From Variovorax paradoxus (GTDB lineage: Bacteria > Pseudomonadota > Gammaproteobacteria > Burkholderiales > Burkholderiaceae_C), in contig NZ_JAUSXG010000001.1 of the NCBI RefSeq assembly GCF_030815855.1, positions 868,001 to 932,000 on the forward strand: DNA of 64,000 nt, given 5' to 3'. A program made the translations under genes and the position numbers. Under the pieces are notes generated by a model. That model had not been told where the DNA came from and did not search any database. It worked only from the letters and a program-made list of their open reading frames with translations. Of the stretch, positions 36,081-44,523 are shown one piece after another; the first letter of the stretch is position 1, and every line of letters begins with the position of its first letter.

Positions 36081-36689
36081 ATGTCATCCGAAGATCATCA
36101 CGTTTTTCACCAGCCGCGGAATGATGTTCCGAGCGGAGCGGGCCGTGGCAAGTTAGGTCGCCGGGATCTCGGCGCCGCAGGGATGGCCTTCATTGCGGCT
36201 TCGTGCATGACGTTGTCTTCCGCTGGGCAGGCTCAGCAACAGGAGCAGCGAACACGCATGTCACGAAACCGCGCGACGCTCGAGCGCTACTACAGCGCGC
36301 TTCAGCACAAGAACGCCGACGAACTCCGCAGCGCGATCAAGGAGGGCTTCGCGCCCGACGCGGTCTTGCGGATTTCAGACTCGTTGCCGTACGGCGGTAC
36401 GCATGCCGGTCGGCAAGTCATTCTCACGATGCTCATGGGATTCGTGACAACCACGGAACCAATCATCAGGCCCGAGCAAATCAAGATCGAACAAATGGTC
36501 GAGGAAGGCGACTCCATCGTCGCCAAAGCGGTCTTCCCATGGCTGGCGCCCGGCGCCCGCGAGCCGATTCCGATGTCGGCATACGAGTGGTTCACGTTCC
36601 GCGGCGGGCGCGTCTCCGAAATGGTGGTGAGCTACTGGGATACCGCCGCATGCCTCGCCGCCATGAAGGCCGCCGGAGCCAAGTCCTGA
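36081..36689 (+). CDS. SnoaL/NTF2-like protein with Tat signal
   Basis: A 202-residue protein. Residues 20-60 hold a twin-arginine export signal (GKLGRRDLGAAGMAFIAASC, then MTLSSAGQAQ), so the mature protein should be folded before export. The mature part has a SnoaL-like fold: RNRATLERYYSALQHKNADE, VLRISDSLPYGGTHAGR, YEWFTFRGGRVSEMVVSYWD. The start at 36081 follows AGGAG; earlier in-frame codons lack a ribosome site. Probably an enzyme or binding protein for a small polyketide-like or aromatic molecule. Followed by an SDR gene 89 bp later. Confidence 0.82.
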   Translation: MSSEDHHVFHQPRNDVPSGAGRGKLGRRDLGAAGMAFIAASCMTLSSAGQAQQQEQRTRMSRNRATLERYYSALQHKNADELRSAIKEGFAPDAVLRISDSLPYGGTHAGRQVILTMLMGFVTTTEPIIRPEQIKIEQMVEEGDSIVAKAVFPWLAPGAREPIPMSAYEWFTFRGGRVSEMVVSYWDTAACLAAMKAAGAKS

Positions 36690-36778
36690 GCCAGGTCGAA
36701 GGCACTGCGGGGCGTGGTATTGAACTGAACGAGCCCCACGGGTGAATCCGCCCCGACAGCACTTACTGGAGATACAAG

Positions 36779-37621
36779 ATGACTGAGAAAAAGGTTTGGC
36801 TCGTCACAGGCGCAGGCCGTGGGATGGGCGTCGACATTGTCCAGGCAGCCCTCGCCGCAGGCCACGCGGTGGTCGCGACCGGACGCAACGCAGAGGCGGT
36901 GAGAAAGGTATTGGGCGACGCCGCAGACTTGCTGGTGGTCAAGCTCGACGTGACCAAACCAGAGGATGCCGAGGCCGCTGCAGTGGCCGCCGTCGAGCGC
37001 TTCGGTCACATCGATGTTCTCGTCAACAACGCGGGCAACTTCTACGCGGGCTTCTTCGAAGAACTGCCGGACGCAGATTTCAGAGCCCAGATCGAAACCA
37101 ATCTGTTTGGTCCGATCAATGTCACGCGTGCCGTGCTCCCCATCATGCGTGCTCGCCGCACCGGCCTTGTAGTGACGATTTCCTCGCTCGCGGGCATCAC
37201 TGGCCAACCCTTCATATCGGCGTATGCGGCTGCAAAGTTCGGCCTCGAAGGATGGATGGAGTCGCTGGCACCGGAAATCGAGCCCTTCGGAATTCGCACC
37301 ATGATCGTGGCGCCTGGCTACTTCCGCACCGACCTCCTGACGGAAGAGTCGACGAAGTACCCAACGCCATCGATCGACGACTACGCAAAGACGACGCGCG
37401 AGACGGTCGAGGCCTGGAAGGGGATGAATGGTCGGCAAGGGGGCGATCCCGCCAAGCTTGCCGATGCATTGGTGAGCCTGGCTGGTGCGGCCACCCCGCC
37501 GCTGCGCTGGCCTGCGGGCGCCGATGCGGTTGAGGCCTTCGAGCAGAAGGCGCGCCTGCTCCAGATGCAGGCCGACGCGCACCGCAAGCTTTCAGCGGCG
37601 CTGGGGCACACCCCAGCGTAG
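36779..37621 (+). CDS. Short-chain dehydrogenase/reductase
   Basis: A 280-residue classical SDR. The NAD(P) motif is WLVTGAGRGMGVDIVQAALA (TGxxxGxG), the structural NNAG is in DVLVNNAGNFYAGFF, and the catalytic Ser and Tyr-x3-Lys lie in TISSLAGITGQPFISAYAAA KFG-type sequence. The C-terminus is longer than usual, with helical sequence to TPA. It resembles SDRs paired with AraC regulators in Proteobacteria. The substrate is unknown. Start ATG 36779 follows GGAG. Confidence 0.92.
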   Translation: MTEKKVWLVTGAGRGMGVDIVQAALAAGHAVVATGRNAEAVRKVLGDAADLLVVKLDVTKPEDAEAAAVAAVERFGHIDVLVNNAGNFYAGFFEELPDADFRAQIETNLFGPINVTRAVLPIMRARRTGLVVTISSLAGITGQPFISAYAAAKFGLEGWMESLAPEIEPFGIRTMIVAPGYFRTDLLTEESTKYPTPSIDDYAKTTRETVEAWKGMNGRQGGDPAKLADALVSLAGAATPPLRWPAGADAVEAFEQKARLLQMQADAHRKLSAALGHTPA

Positions 37622-37700
37622 TCCTGGCTGCGGCGTTTTCTCTCAGTGCCCGCGGGTCACGATCCCTCTCACTGACAGGCACCACCCAACGCGGCCGACG

Positions 37701-37910
37701 ATGAAAAAACTTGAGATGGATGCTGAGAAAGACGGACCGACGTCGCTCCGCCGTGAGCTCCTGGTCGATGGCGCAGCCACCGCAGGCTCTGTGGCTGCCC
37801 CCGCGGGAACAACACCGGGCTGCTCCGGGTGCCGAATTCCCGATGGCGAGGATCACACGTCGCCCGGCCTTGCAGGCTTCTCCTCATGGCCGCCTTCGAG
37901 GGGTCGGTGA
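37701..37910 (+). pseudogene. Truncated Tat-signal gene fragment
   Basis: From the ATG at 37701 the frame reads MKKLEMDAEKDGPTSLRREL LVDGAATAGSVAAP-like sequence, a twin-arginine signal start as found on exported dehydrogenases and oxidoreductases. After about 45 residues it becomes low-quality sequence and stops at 37910, 17 bp from the convergent gene. It looks like the 5' end of a gene whose remainder was lost at an internal island junction. Confidence 0.5.
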
Positions 37911-37927
37911 ACCTTCGCAGGCGCTCT

Positions 37928-38335
37928 TCAAGTGACGCTCATCTCCAGCGGCGTCGTCTGGAAAGCCAGTTGCCGCCAGCGTCCTTCCTCATGGGTCCAG
38001 ACCTGCATGATGCGGGAATCGATGCGCACCGTGCCGCTGCCGTTTTTGCGGACGGCCACGAGCAACTGGCGTCCGGTCATCAGTGCCGAAGTGCCCAGCA
38101 CCCGGACCTTCAGGTCGGAACGATCGATCTGCCGGTACTCGACGTGCGTTCCGCCGGAGCGGAAGTAGCTGTCGTAGTCGTCGACCTGGCCCTTGGCGTG
38201 AACGTGCGTGAGACTGGGGTGCAGGATCTCGCGCAGCCGGGCGAAGTCGCCGCGCTTCATCGCGTCGCAGCGCTGCGCTTCCAGGTCGAGAAGGAGGGCT
38301 TCGGCGTCCGGAGCCGCAGTGGGAGTGGTCGTCAT
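37928..38335 (-). CDS. NTF2-like (DUF4440/SnoaL) protein
   Basis: A 135-residue cytosolic protein: ALLLDLEAQRCDAMKRGDFA, LREILHPSLTHVHAKGQVDD, YDSYFRSGGTHVEYRQI, RIDSRIMQVWTHEEGRWRQL. This is the small alpha/beta cone of the NTF2 superfamily. Its ATG (38335) overlaps the stop of the FAD monooxygenase gene as ATGA, so the two are coupled and probably handle the same aromatic substrate, either as isomerase/hydrolase or as an accessory. The exact role is unknown. Confidence 0.85.
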   Translation of the reverse strand: MTTTPTAAPDAEALLLDLEAQRCDAMKRGDFARLREILHPSLTHVHAKGQVDDYDSYFRSGGTHVEYRQIDRSDLKVRVLGTSALMTGRQLLVAVRKNGSGTVRIDSRIMQVWTHEEGRWRQLAFQTTPLEMSVT

Positions 38336-39954
38336 GAGAGTTTTCCTGAAGGAGAGCATGGAGCGGCCTCGATGGCGATATTCATTTGCTTGCAGGCGCG
38401 CCGCAGCAAGCCGGTGATCCCGGCGGCATCGGCCGCCACGCCATGAACGATGCGGTCGGGCCGGACAAGCGCGGCACGGCAGCCGTGCTGCGCGTACCAG
38501 CGCGCCAGCAGTCCGTCTGCTTCCGTGAGCGCGAGCACGTCGTCGGCCGGGGAGGGGCCGCCGCCGATGCAGACGGTTTGCGCACGCAGTGCCGTCAGCG
38601 CACCCAGCCATGGCTGCATCTCCGACGCGGTGGGCACGCCGAGCAGCACGAGCAGGAAACCCGGTGGCACGAGGTCGTCCATCATTTGCGCCTCGCCCAC
38701 CGCGCCCATGCGGACCATGGGCTGGGGAAACGGCGTGCCCGCGGGCGCTTGATCGGTATCGATCAGGCCGTGCCGTATGCCCGGCAGCAGGCTCTGGCGC
38801 AACTGCATCCGGACCTCGTTGCCCTGCTGCTCGCGCAACCTGCGGTCACGTTCCGCCGCGCGCGCCGGGTCCCGCTCGCAGATGATTTTTCCGAGCCGCT
38901 TGACGGTGGCGGTGACTTCCTCCACCTGGGGCCCGCGCTCGGTGCCGTAGCTGTCGAGCAGGCTGTCGGGCGCATGGCCGTCCAGCACCCAGCCGAGCTT
39001 CCAGGCCAGATTGGTGGCATCGCGCAGACCCTGGCACATGCCCTGGGCCAGAAAGGGCGGCATCTGGTGCGCGCTGTCTCCGGCGAGCAGGATCGGTCCT
39101 GTTCGCCATTGCTCCAGCACGACGGCATGGAAGCGGTAGGTGGCTGCGCGCCAGATCCGTGCCTCCGCAGGGGCGAGCCAGCGGGCCAGCAGGTTCCAGA
39201 TCGCATCGTGCGGCATGTCGCGCTGCTCGGCTTCGTGCGGCAGCAGCAGAAACTCCCAGCGCCTATGTGTTCCGGGCCCGACCACGTAGGTGCAGGGCCG
39301 CGACGGATCGCAGTACTGGATGTTGGTGGCCGGCAGGTCCGCCAGCTTGGACTCGTTCACATGCATGTCGACGACGATCCAAGGCTCGTCGAAATCGAGG
39401 CTCTTGAGGCGCAGGCCGAGCCGTTTGCGCGTCGGGCTGGTGCCGCCGTCGCATGCCACGACATAGCGTGCGCGCACCGGCGCGGCATCGCCGTCCGGCG
39501 CCCGCACCGTCAGCACGGCGCCTTCGCCGGACGCCTGGACCTCCGTCACCTCGTGGCCCAGATGAACCTGCACCGTCGGCAGTTTCCCGACCGCATGCCG
39601 CAGCGACGCTTCGAGCGCCGGTTGGTTGAAGGTATAGGAGGGCGCCCACGCAAGCGGATACGGCGCCGGCCCCATGTCGAAATGCTGGATCGGCTCGCCG
39701 TCGCATCCCTGGTAGAGGGTCGGGCGGTACGGCGTGATGTCCGCGGCCAACGCGCCGGCAATGCCGATCTGCTGAAAGGTTCGCATCGCCTCGTGGTCCA
39801 GCGCGAAGGCGCGGGGCAGCGGATAGATCTGATCCGACTTGTCGAAAACCGCGACCCGCCGCCCCTGGCGGCCCAGCAGCGCCGCGAGCGACGCGCCCAC
39901 GGGACCGAAGCCGATGATGGCCACTTCGAAGGCATCGTTGTCGGGATGGATCAT
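38332..39954 (-). CDS. FAD-dependent aromatic monooxygenase (MhpA-like)
   Basis: A 540-residue class A flavoprotein hydroxylase. The N-terminal FAD GxGxxG is VAIIGFGPVGASLAALLGRQ, the DG motif is in YVVACDGGTSPTRKRLGLRL, and the GD motif is PILLAGDSAHQMPPFLAQGM. Resemblance is to 3-(3-hydroxyphenyl)propionate hydroxylase and related resorcinol/hydroxybenzoate hydroxylases. NADH plus oxygen should give a ring-hydroxylated product. The frame opens with TTG at 39969, but the ATG at 39954 (MIHPDNDAF) is the likely start. Divergent from the dehydrogenase gene across a region with four operator-like palindromes. Confidence 0.9.
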   Translation of the reverse strand: MIHPDNDAFEVAIIGFGPVGASLAALLGRQGRRVAVFDKSDQIYPLPRAFALDHEAMRTFQQIGIAGALAADITPYRPTLYQGCDGEPIQHFDMGPAPYPLAWAPSYTFNQPALEASLRHAVGKLPTVQVHLGHEVTEVQASGEGAVLTVRAPDGDAAPVRARYVVACDGGTSPTRKRLGLRLKSLDFDEPWIVVDMHVNESKLADLPATNIQYCDPSRPCTYVVGPGTHRRWEFLLLPHEAEQRDMPHDAIWNLLARWLAPAEARIWRAATYRFHAVVLEQWRTGPILLAGDSAHQMPPFLAQGMCQGLRDATNLAWKLGWVLDGHAPDSLLDSYGTERGPQVEEVTATVKRLGKIICERDPARAAERDRRLREQQGNEVRMQLRQSLLPGIRHGLIDTDQAPAGTPFPQPMVRMGAVGEAQMMDDLVPPGFLLVLLGVPTASEMQPWLGALTALRAQTVCIGGGPSPADDVLALTEADGLLARWYAQHGCRAALVRPDRIVHGVAADAAGITGLLRRACKQMNIAIEAAPCSPSGKLS

Positions 39955-39980
39955 GTGTTCATCGTGCAATAAAAGTCATA

Positions 39981-40074
39981 TTGTGCATAAAAACTAAAAA
40001 AATGCATTCAGGGTTCGACCCGATGCGCGAGGATGGGCGAGGCAGAAAATGCACAAAGACGAGCTTATGCATTT
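39981..40074. promoter_or_regulatory. Cluster of TGCAT/TGCAC palindromes, probable GntR operators
   Basis: The 136-bp divergent region holds TTGTGCATAA (39981-39990), an ATGCAT core (40002-40007), AAATGCACAA (40047-40056) and TTATGCATTT (40065-40074). All are variants of TTRTGCAYAA. The perfect palindrome TTATGCATAA occurs again at the start of the GntR gene (41853-41862). The shared word and the local GntR regulator make these likely operators. Confidence 0.6.
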
Positions 40075-40090
40075 TTAAAAGGAGACAAGC

Positions 40091-41200
40091 ATGTCGATGA
40101 TGAAAGCAGCCCGGCTGTACAAGGTGGGCGCACCCATGGAGATCGAGCAGCTGCCCATTCCCCAGCCCGCGGCCAACGATGTGCAGGTGCGCGTCAGGTC
40201 GTGCGGCATCGTGCCGAACCTGGGCAACATCCTGGCCAACTGGACCACCTGGTTCCCGGAGTTGCCGCTGCCGCCCCTGCCGGCCGTCTTCGGCCTCGAT
40301 CCGGCGGGCGAAGTGACGGCGGTGGGCTCGCACGTGCACGCCTGGAAGCCGGGCGACCGGGTCTACGTCAACCCCAGCCTCTACTGCGGCGGGTGCCGGG
40401 CCTGCCGCAACGGCGACCTGATCAATTGCACGCACTACGCCTTCAGCGGCTACTTCGGCTTTTCGGAGAACTCGCTCAAGCTCTACAAGAACTACCCCAA
40501 CGGCGGCCTGGCCGAGTACATGATCGCGCCGCAGTATGCGTTGGTGAAGCTGCCGGACAATGTGAGCTTCAACCAGGCCGCGCGCTTCGGCTATCTCGGC
40601 ACCATGTACTCCGCGATGCGCAAGGCGGGCATCGGCCCCGGCAAGAGCATGCTGGTCAACGGCATCAGCGGAACCCTGGGCATCGGCGGCGCGCTCTTCG
40701 GCCTGGCCATGGGTGCCACGCGCATTCTGGGCACCGGCCGCAACCGGGAGCTGCTCGCCCGCGTGAAGGCGCTGGCACCCGAGCGCATCGAAGTCTTTTC
40801 GAATGCAGAGGGCGAGGCGATCGACCGCTGGGTCAAGTCGCGGACCGAGGGCCTGGGCGTGGACGCTTTCTTCGACGCGCTGGGACCGGGCGCCTCGCAC
40901 GAGACGCTGCAGCAAGGCGTGCGTTCGCTCAAGCGGGGAGGGCGCGCCTACAACATCGGAGCCATCGCGGGGATGGTCGGCATGGACCTCCACACGATGA
41001 TGGACGAGCAGCAGAGCATCGAGGGCTCGGCCTGGTTCACCGCGGGCGAAGGGCAGGACATCGCGGATATGGCCGAGGCCGGCACCCTGGACCTGTCTGT
41101 CTTCGAGCACGTGTGCCATCCGCTCGACCGCATCAACGAGGCCATTTCCGGCATTGCAAGCCGCAACGGCGGCTTCAGCAACTTCGTCATCAACCCCTGA
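40091..41200 (+). CDS. Medium-chain (zinc-type) alcohol dehydrogenase
   Basis: A 369-residue MDR-family protein. The structural zinc site is complete: Cys99, Cys102, Cys105 and Cys113 in YCGGCRACRNGDLINC. Cys38 in RSCGIV corresponds to the first catalytic zinc ligand, but the usual GHE is GLDPAGEV at 68-75, so the catalytic His is missing. The Rossmann part includes VNGISGTLGIGGALFGLAMG. Zinc-independent reduction or an altered active site is possible. It starts 16 bp after TTATGCATTT, with AGGAG as ribosome site, and is followed 9 bp later by the cupin gene. Confidence 0.88.
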   Translation: MSMMKAARLYKVGAPMEIEQLPIPQPAANDVQVRVRSCGIVPNLGNILANWTTWFPELPLPPLPAVFGLDPAGEVTAVGSHVHAWKPGDRVYVNPSLYCGGCRACRNGDLINCTHYAFSGYFGFSENSLKLYKNYPNGGLAEYMIAPQYALVKLPDNVSFNQAARFGYLGTMYSAMRKAGIGPGKSMLVNGISGTLGIGGALFGLAMGATRILGTGRNRELLARVKALAPERIEVFSNAEGEAIDRWVKSRTEGLGVDAFFDALGPGASHETLQQGVRSLKRGGRAYNIGAIAGMVGMDLHTMMDEQQSIEGSAWFTAGEGQDIADMAEAGTLDLSVFEHVCHPLDRINEAISGIASRNGGFSNFVINP

Positions 41201-41209
41201 GAGGCCGCC

Positions 41210-41752
41210 ATGAAAGTCAGACGTGTGGTGGCGGGGACAGCGGCCGACGGCCGCTCCCGGGTATTTCAGGACGCACGGGCGCCGAGGGCGGTCGAGTTCG
41301 ACAGCGTGCCGGGCTTTGCGGCCACGCTGCTGTGGGCAACCTCGGCCCATGAGCAGCTTGCCCCGGGAGCGCCGCGCGACCGCACCGAGGCGGCCGGCTT
41401 CGCGCCGGGGCAGGGGGAATCGGTCCTGATGTTCGTGACCTTTCCGCCCGACGCGGTGATGATGCGCGCCGACTTCGACGGCGCGGCATTCGGCGCGGAG
41501 TTCGCACAAAAGGTGCCCGGCCTGGCCGAAACCTTCGAGATCGATCATCCCGGCATGCACACCACCGAGAGCATCGACTACGACGTGGTGCTGGAAGGCG
41601 AGATCACGCTGGAGCTGGACGATGGCGCGCAGGTCACGCTGCGCAGGCACGACGTTGCCGTGCAGCACGGCAACCGCCACGCCTGGCGCAACCTGAGCGA
41701 CAAGCCCGCAACCATGCTGTTCGTCCTCATGGGGGCGAGGCGCGCGGGCTGA
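41210..41752 (+). CDS. Cupin-domain protein
   Basis: A 180-residue protein with one C-terminal cupin. The first cupin motif is HTTESIDYDVVLEGEITLEL, with His and Glu in metal-ligand positions. The second reads DVAVQHGNRHAWRNLSDKPA with His ligands. The N-terminal half carries a variable beta region (VKRRVVAG-like start). Similar cupins accompany flavin monooxygenases and dehydrogenases in aromatic catabolic clusters, where the catalytic role is usually unproven. Located between the dehydrogenase and the GntR regulator on the same strand. Confidence 0.85.
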   Translation: MKVRRVVAGTAADGRSRVFQDARAPRAVEFDSVPGFAATLLWATSAHEQLAPGAPRDRTEAAGFAPGQGESVLMFVTFPPDAVMMRADFDGAAFGAEFAQKVPGLAETFEIDHPGMHTTESIDYDVVLEGEITLELDDGAQVTLRRHDVAVQHGNRHAWRNLSDKPATMLFVLMGARRAG

Positions 41753-41852
41753 GCCGTGAACTGTCGGGGCTGCGGCGCGGCCCTCTTCTCGGCCGCTGCC
41801 GCCTCAGGCGCCGCCCGCAATGCTATCGACTCCTGTTTCATGAGGCGCGAGT

Positions 41853-41862
41853 TTATGCATAA
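41853..41862. promoter_or_regulatory. Perfect TTATGCATAA palindrome at GntR start
   Basis: The 10-bp palindrome overlaps the ATG (41855) of one possible GntR start. It matches the four sites between the monooxygenase and dehydrogenase genes. Binding here would give autoregulation and would favour a downstream start at 41870 or 41888. Confidence 0.5.
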
Positions 41863-42580
41863 AATTGAAATGATGTACAAAAATGACATGCCTGCCGCAC
41901 GGGCGCTTCCGCTGGTCGACCAGGCCTTCCTTCGGTTGCGCCAGGACGTGCTGTCGGGCACCTACGGGGCTGGGGCCAAGCTCAAGCTGGACGAGCTTCA
42001 AACCGCCTACGGCTTTTCCAGCAGCCCGTTGCGCGAAGCGCTCAGCCGGCTCGCGCAGGAGGGGCTGATCCGCGCCGACGAACGCCGGGGCTTCAGGGTT
42101 GCGGACATCTCGGCGGAGGACCTGGCGGACATCAGCCGGATGCGCCTCATGCTCGACATCCCCGCGCTGCGGGAATCGATTGCCAACGGCGACGACGCAT
42201 GGGAAGCCCTCGTGGTCGGCGCCTTCCACCGCCTGGAGAAAGTCGAAGGCCGGCTCAGCGACGGGCCGGTCGTGCTCGACGACAACTGGACCCAGGTCCA
42301 CACGGCGTTCCATGCCGCGCTGATTGCGGCCTGCCCGTCGGAGCGCATGCGCTCGTGGAGCGCGAGCCTGTTCGACCAGGCGGAGCGCTACCGCCGCTAT
42401 TCGGCGCGCTTTCGCAAGACGGCCCGGCGCAAATCGGCCGAGCACCGCAAGATCATGGAAGCCACCTTGCGGCGCGATGCGAAGACGGCCTGCGCGCTGC
42501 TGGAAGAACACATTCTCAGCACCCAACGCAATGTCACGGCGGTGCTCGGCACGCCGGCCGGCCGCGCGGGCCGAAGCTAA
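41855..42580 (+). CDS. GntR-family (FCD) transcriptional regulator
   Basis: A regulator of about 230-241 residues. The winged helix is LVDQAFLRLRQDVLSGTYGA, LKLDELQTAYGFSSSPLREA LSRLAQEGLI-type sequence, and the C-terminal helical FCD domain has ISRMRLMLDIPALRESIANG and HTAFHAALIAACPSERM. The start is uncertain among ATGs at 41855, 41870 and 41888; the frame also runs up to a GTG at 41756. It ends with a 4-bp convergent overlap with the transketolase gene. Probable regulator of the monooxygenase and dehydrogenase operons. Confidence 0.87.
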   Translation: MHKIEMMYKNDMPAARALPLVDQAFLRLRQDVLSGTYGAGAKLKLDELQTAYGFSSSPLREALSRLAQEGLIRADERRGFRVADISAEDLADISRMRLMLDIPALRESIANGDDAWEALVVGAFHRLEKVEGRLSDGPVVLDDNWTQVHTAFHAALIAACPSERMRSWSASLFDQAERYRRYSARFRKTARRKSAEHRKIMEATLRRDAKTACALLEEHILSTQRNVTAVLGTPAGRAGRS

Positions 42581-43650
42581 AGCCCAGCCGAACTGAAACG
42601 GCCGCGTACAGGCGGTGTGCAAGTTTTTGGTGAGCAGCCGATCCATCCGCGAACGCGCGCCGCCATGGCGCTCGTGGAAATGCCATAGCGTTCGTGGAGT
42701 GTCGGCAGGGCCCCGGCGTCAAGAAAGGCGTCGGGCAACGCGATCTGCCGGAACGCTCGGGCCACCCCGTTTCGCATGAGCAGGCTCGCGACGGCTTCGC
42801 CAAGGCCACCGATCACCGAATGGTTCTCAGCGACGACGACCAAGCGGTCGAGCCGTTTCACCTCCGCGAGCAGGGTCGCATCGTCCAGCGGCTTGATCGT
42901 CGGAACATGCAGCACGGCGACATCCACATTGTCTGCGCGCAACTCGTCGGCCATCTCAAGGGAGCGCATGGTCATGAAGCCGCTCGAGACGACGAGCACA
43001 TCGCGCCCATCGCGCAGGAGCTTGGCCTTGCCGAGTTCGAACTTGTAGTCGTATTCGTCCAGCACCAGAGGCACCTGGCCCCGTGGCAGCCGCATGTAGA
43101 CCGGCCCCTGGTGCGCCGCGATCTGCGGCACCGCCTGCTCGATGTCGAGTGCATCGCAAGGGTCGACGATAGTCATGCCCGGAATGCCGCGCATCAGTGC
43201 CAGGTCCTCGGTCGCCTGATGGCTCGGCCCATAGCCGGTCGTAAGCCCGGGCAGCGCGCAGCACAGCTTCACGTTGAGGTTTTCTTCCGCGATCACCTGA
43301 TGCACGAAATCGAAGGCGCGGCGCGTGCCGAACACCGCGTAGGTGGTGGCAAAGGGCACGAAGCCTTCTTTGGCGAATCCGCCAGCGGCGGCCATGAGCA
43401 ACTGCTCCGCCATTCCCATCTGGAAGAAGCGCTCGGGATAGGCGTGCGCGAAGAGGTGCAGGTCGGTGTACTTGGCAAGATCGGCCGTGAGGCCGACGAT
43501 CTCGGACCGCGATTCCGCCAGGTCGACCAGCGCCTTGCCGAACGGTGCCGCCTTGACGCGCTGCCCTTCGGACGCGATCGAGGCGATCATCGCCGAGGTC
43601 TTCAGACGCGGTTTTTTTGCGACGTTGGCGATCGTGTGGCTCGTATTCAT
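42577..43650 (-). CDS. Transketolase-like, C-terminal subunit
   Basis: A 357-residue subunit with the pyrimidine-binding and C-terminal transketolase domains: LVDLAESRSEIVGLTADLAK, the catalytic Glu region ERFFQMGMAEQLLMAAAGGF, GPSHQATEDLALMRGIPGMT and VVVAENHSVIGGLGEAVASL. It needs the partner subunit encoded by the preceding gene for a complete TPP site. The start ATG (43650) overlaps that gene's stop as ATGA. The C-terminal 19 residues (CSPKTCTPPVRGRFSSAGL) extend beyond the family norm. Confidence 0.92.
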   Translation of the reverse strand: MNTSHTIANVAKKPRLKTSAMIASIASEGQRVKAAPFGKALVDLAESRSEIVGLTADLAKYTDLHLFAHAYPERFFQMGMAEQLLMAAAGGFAKEGFVPFATTYAVFGTRRAFDFVHQVIAEENLNVKLCCALPGLTTGYGPSHQATEDLALMRGIPGMTIVDPCDALDIEQAVPQIAAHQGPVYMRLPRGQVPLVLDEYDYKFELGKAKLLRDGRDVLVVSSGFMTMRSLEMADELRADNVDVAVLHVPTIKPLDDATLLAEVKRLDRLVVVAENHSVIGGLGEAVASLLMRNGVARAFRQIALPDAFLDAGALPTLHERYGISTSAMAARVRGWIGCSPKTCTPPVRGRFSSAGL

Positions 43651-44483
43651 GCTGCGGCTCCTTGCGCTTGGTCGAGGTGATCGATGGCCTGTTGCCATTC
43701 CGGTGGATCGACCCGTATGAAGTGGTTCTTCTCGCGTTGCTCGAGGAAGGGAACACCCTTGCCCATCAGCGTGTCGCAGAGAATCACCCGCGGCCTCGCC
43801 TCGGGCAACGCACGCGCTGTGTCGAATGCGGCCTTGACGGACGGAAGATCATTGCCGTCGACGCGCTGCACGTGCCAACCGAAGGCGGCCCATTTGTCGA
43901 CAAGCGGCTCGAAGGCCATGACCTTGGACGACGGGCCGTCAGCCTGCTGGTTGTTGATGTCGACCAGGCAGATCAGGTTGGAAAGGCCATGGTGGCTGGC
44001 CGCCATCGCCGCTTCCCATGTCGAGCCTTCGTCCAGTTCGCCGTCGGACATCGAGTTGTAGACGAAGGCCGGGTTGCGCTTGAGCCGAAGGGCCAACGCC
44101 ATGCCCACCGCGATCGGCAAGCCCTGGCCTAGCGAGCCGCCGGACATCTCCATGCCTGGCGTGTAAGTCGCCATGCCGGACATCGGAAGGCGGCTGTCGT
44201 CGCTGCCGTAGGTTTCCAGTTCCTCTTCGGGGAGGATTCCGGCCTCGATCAATGCCGCATAGAACGCGATGGCGTAGTGCCCGTGCGAAAGCAGGAAGCG
44301 GTCCCGCGCTTCCCATTGGGGATCGTCGGGCCGGTACGTCATCGCATGGCCGTACGCAATGGCCAGAACGTCGGCATAGCCGAGAGCCTGGCCGACGTAG
44401 CCCTGGCCTTGCACCTCGCCCATGCGCAGGGCATAGCGCCGAATGCGGTAGGCACGCTCGGAAAGAGGGAGTTGATCAGACAT
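43647..44483 (-). CDS. Transketolase-like, N-terminal (TPP-binding) subunit
   Basis: A 278-residue subunit with the TPP pyrophosphate domain: RDRFLLSHGHYAIAFYAALI, GSLGQGLPIAVGMALALRLK, and the GDGE...NN-type TPP motif MSDGELDEGSTWEAAMAA / ICLVDINNQQADG. Split transketolases act on unusual sugars in several pathways, for example sulfo-sugar and apiose-type routes; which sugar is used here cannot be read from sequence. It is followed by the C-terminal subunit and preceded by a TRAP transporter operon on the same strand. Confidence 0.92.
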   Translation of the reverse strand: MSDQLPLSERAYRIRRYALRMGEVQGQGYVGQALGYADVLAIAYGHAMTYRPDDPQWEARDRFLLSHGHYAIAFYAALIEAGILPEEELETYGSDDSRLPMSGMATYTPGMEMSGGSLGQGLPIAVGMALALRLKRNPAFVYNSMSDGELDEGSTWEAAMAASHHGLSNLICLVDINNQQADGPSSKVMAFEPLVDKWAAFGWHVQRVDGNDLPSVKAAFDTARALPEARPRVILCDTLMGKGVPFLEQREKNHFIRVDPPEWQQAIDHLDQAQGAAA

Positions 44484-44523
44484 GATGATCCTTCTTGAAA
44501 GATGGAAGAAAGGGGAGAGCGCT

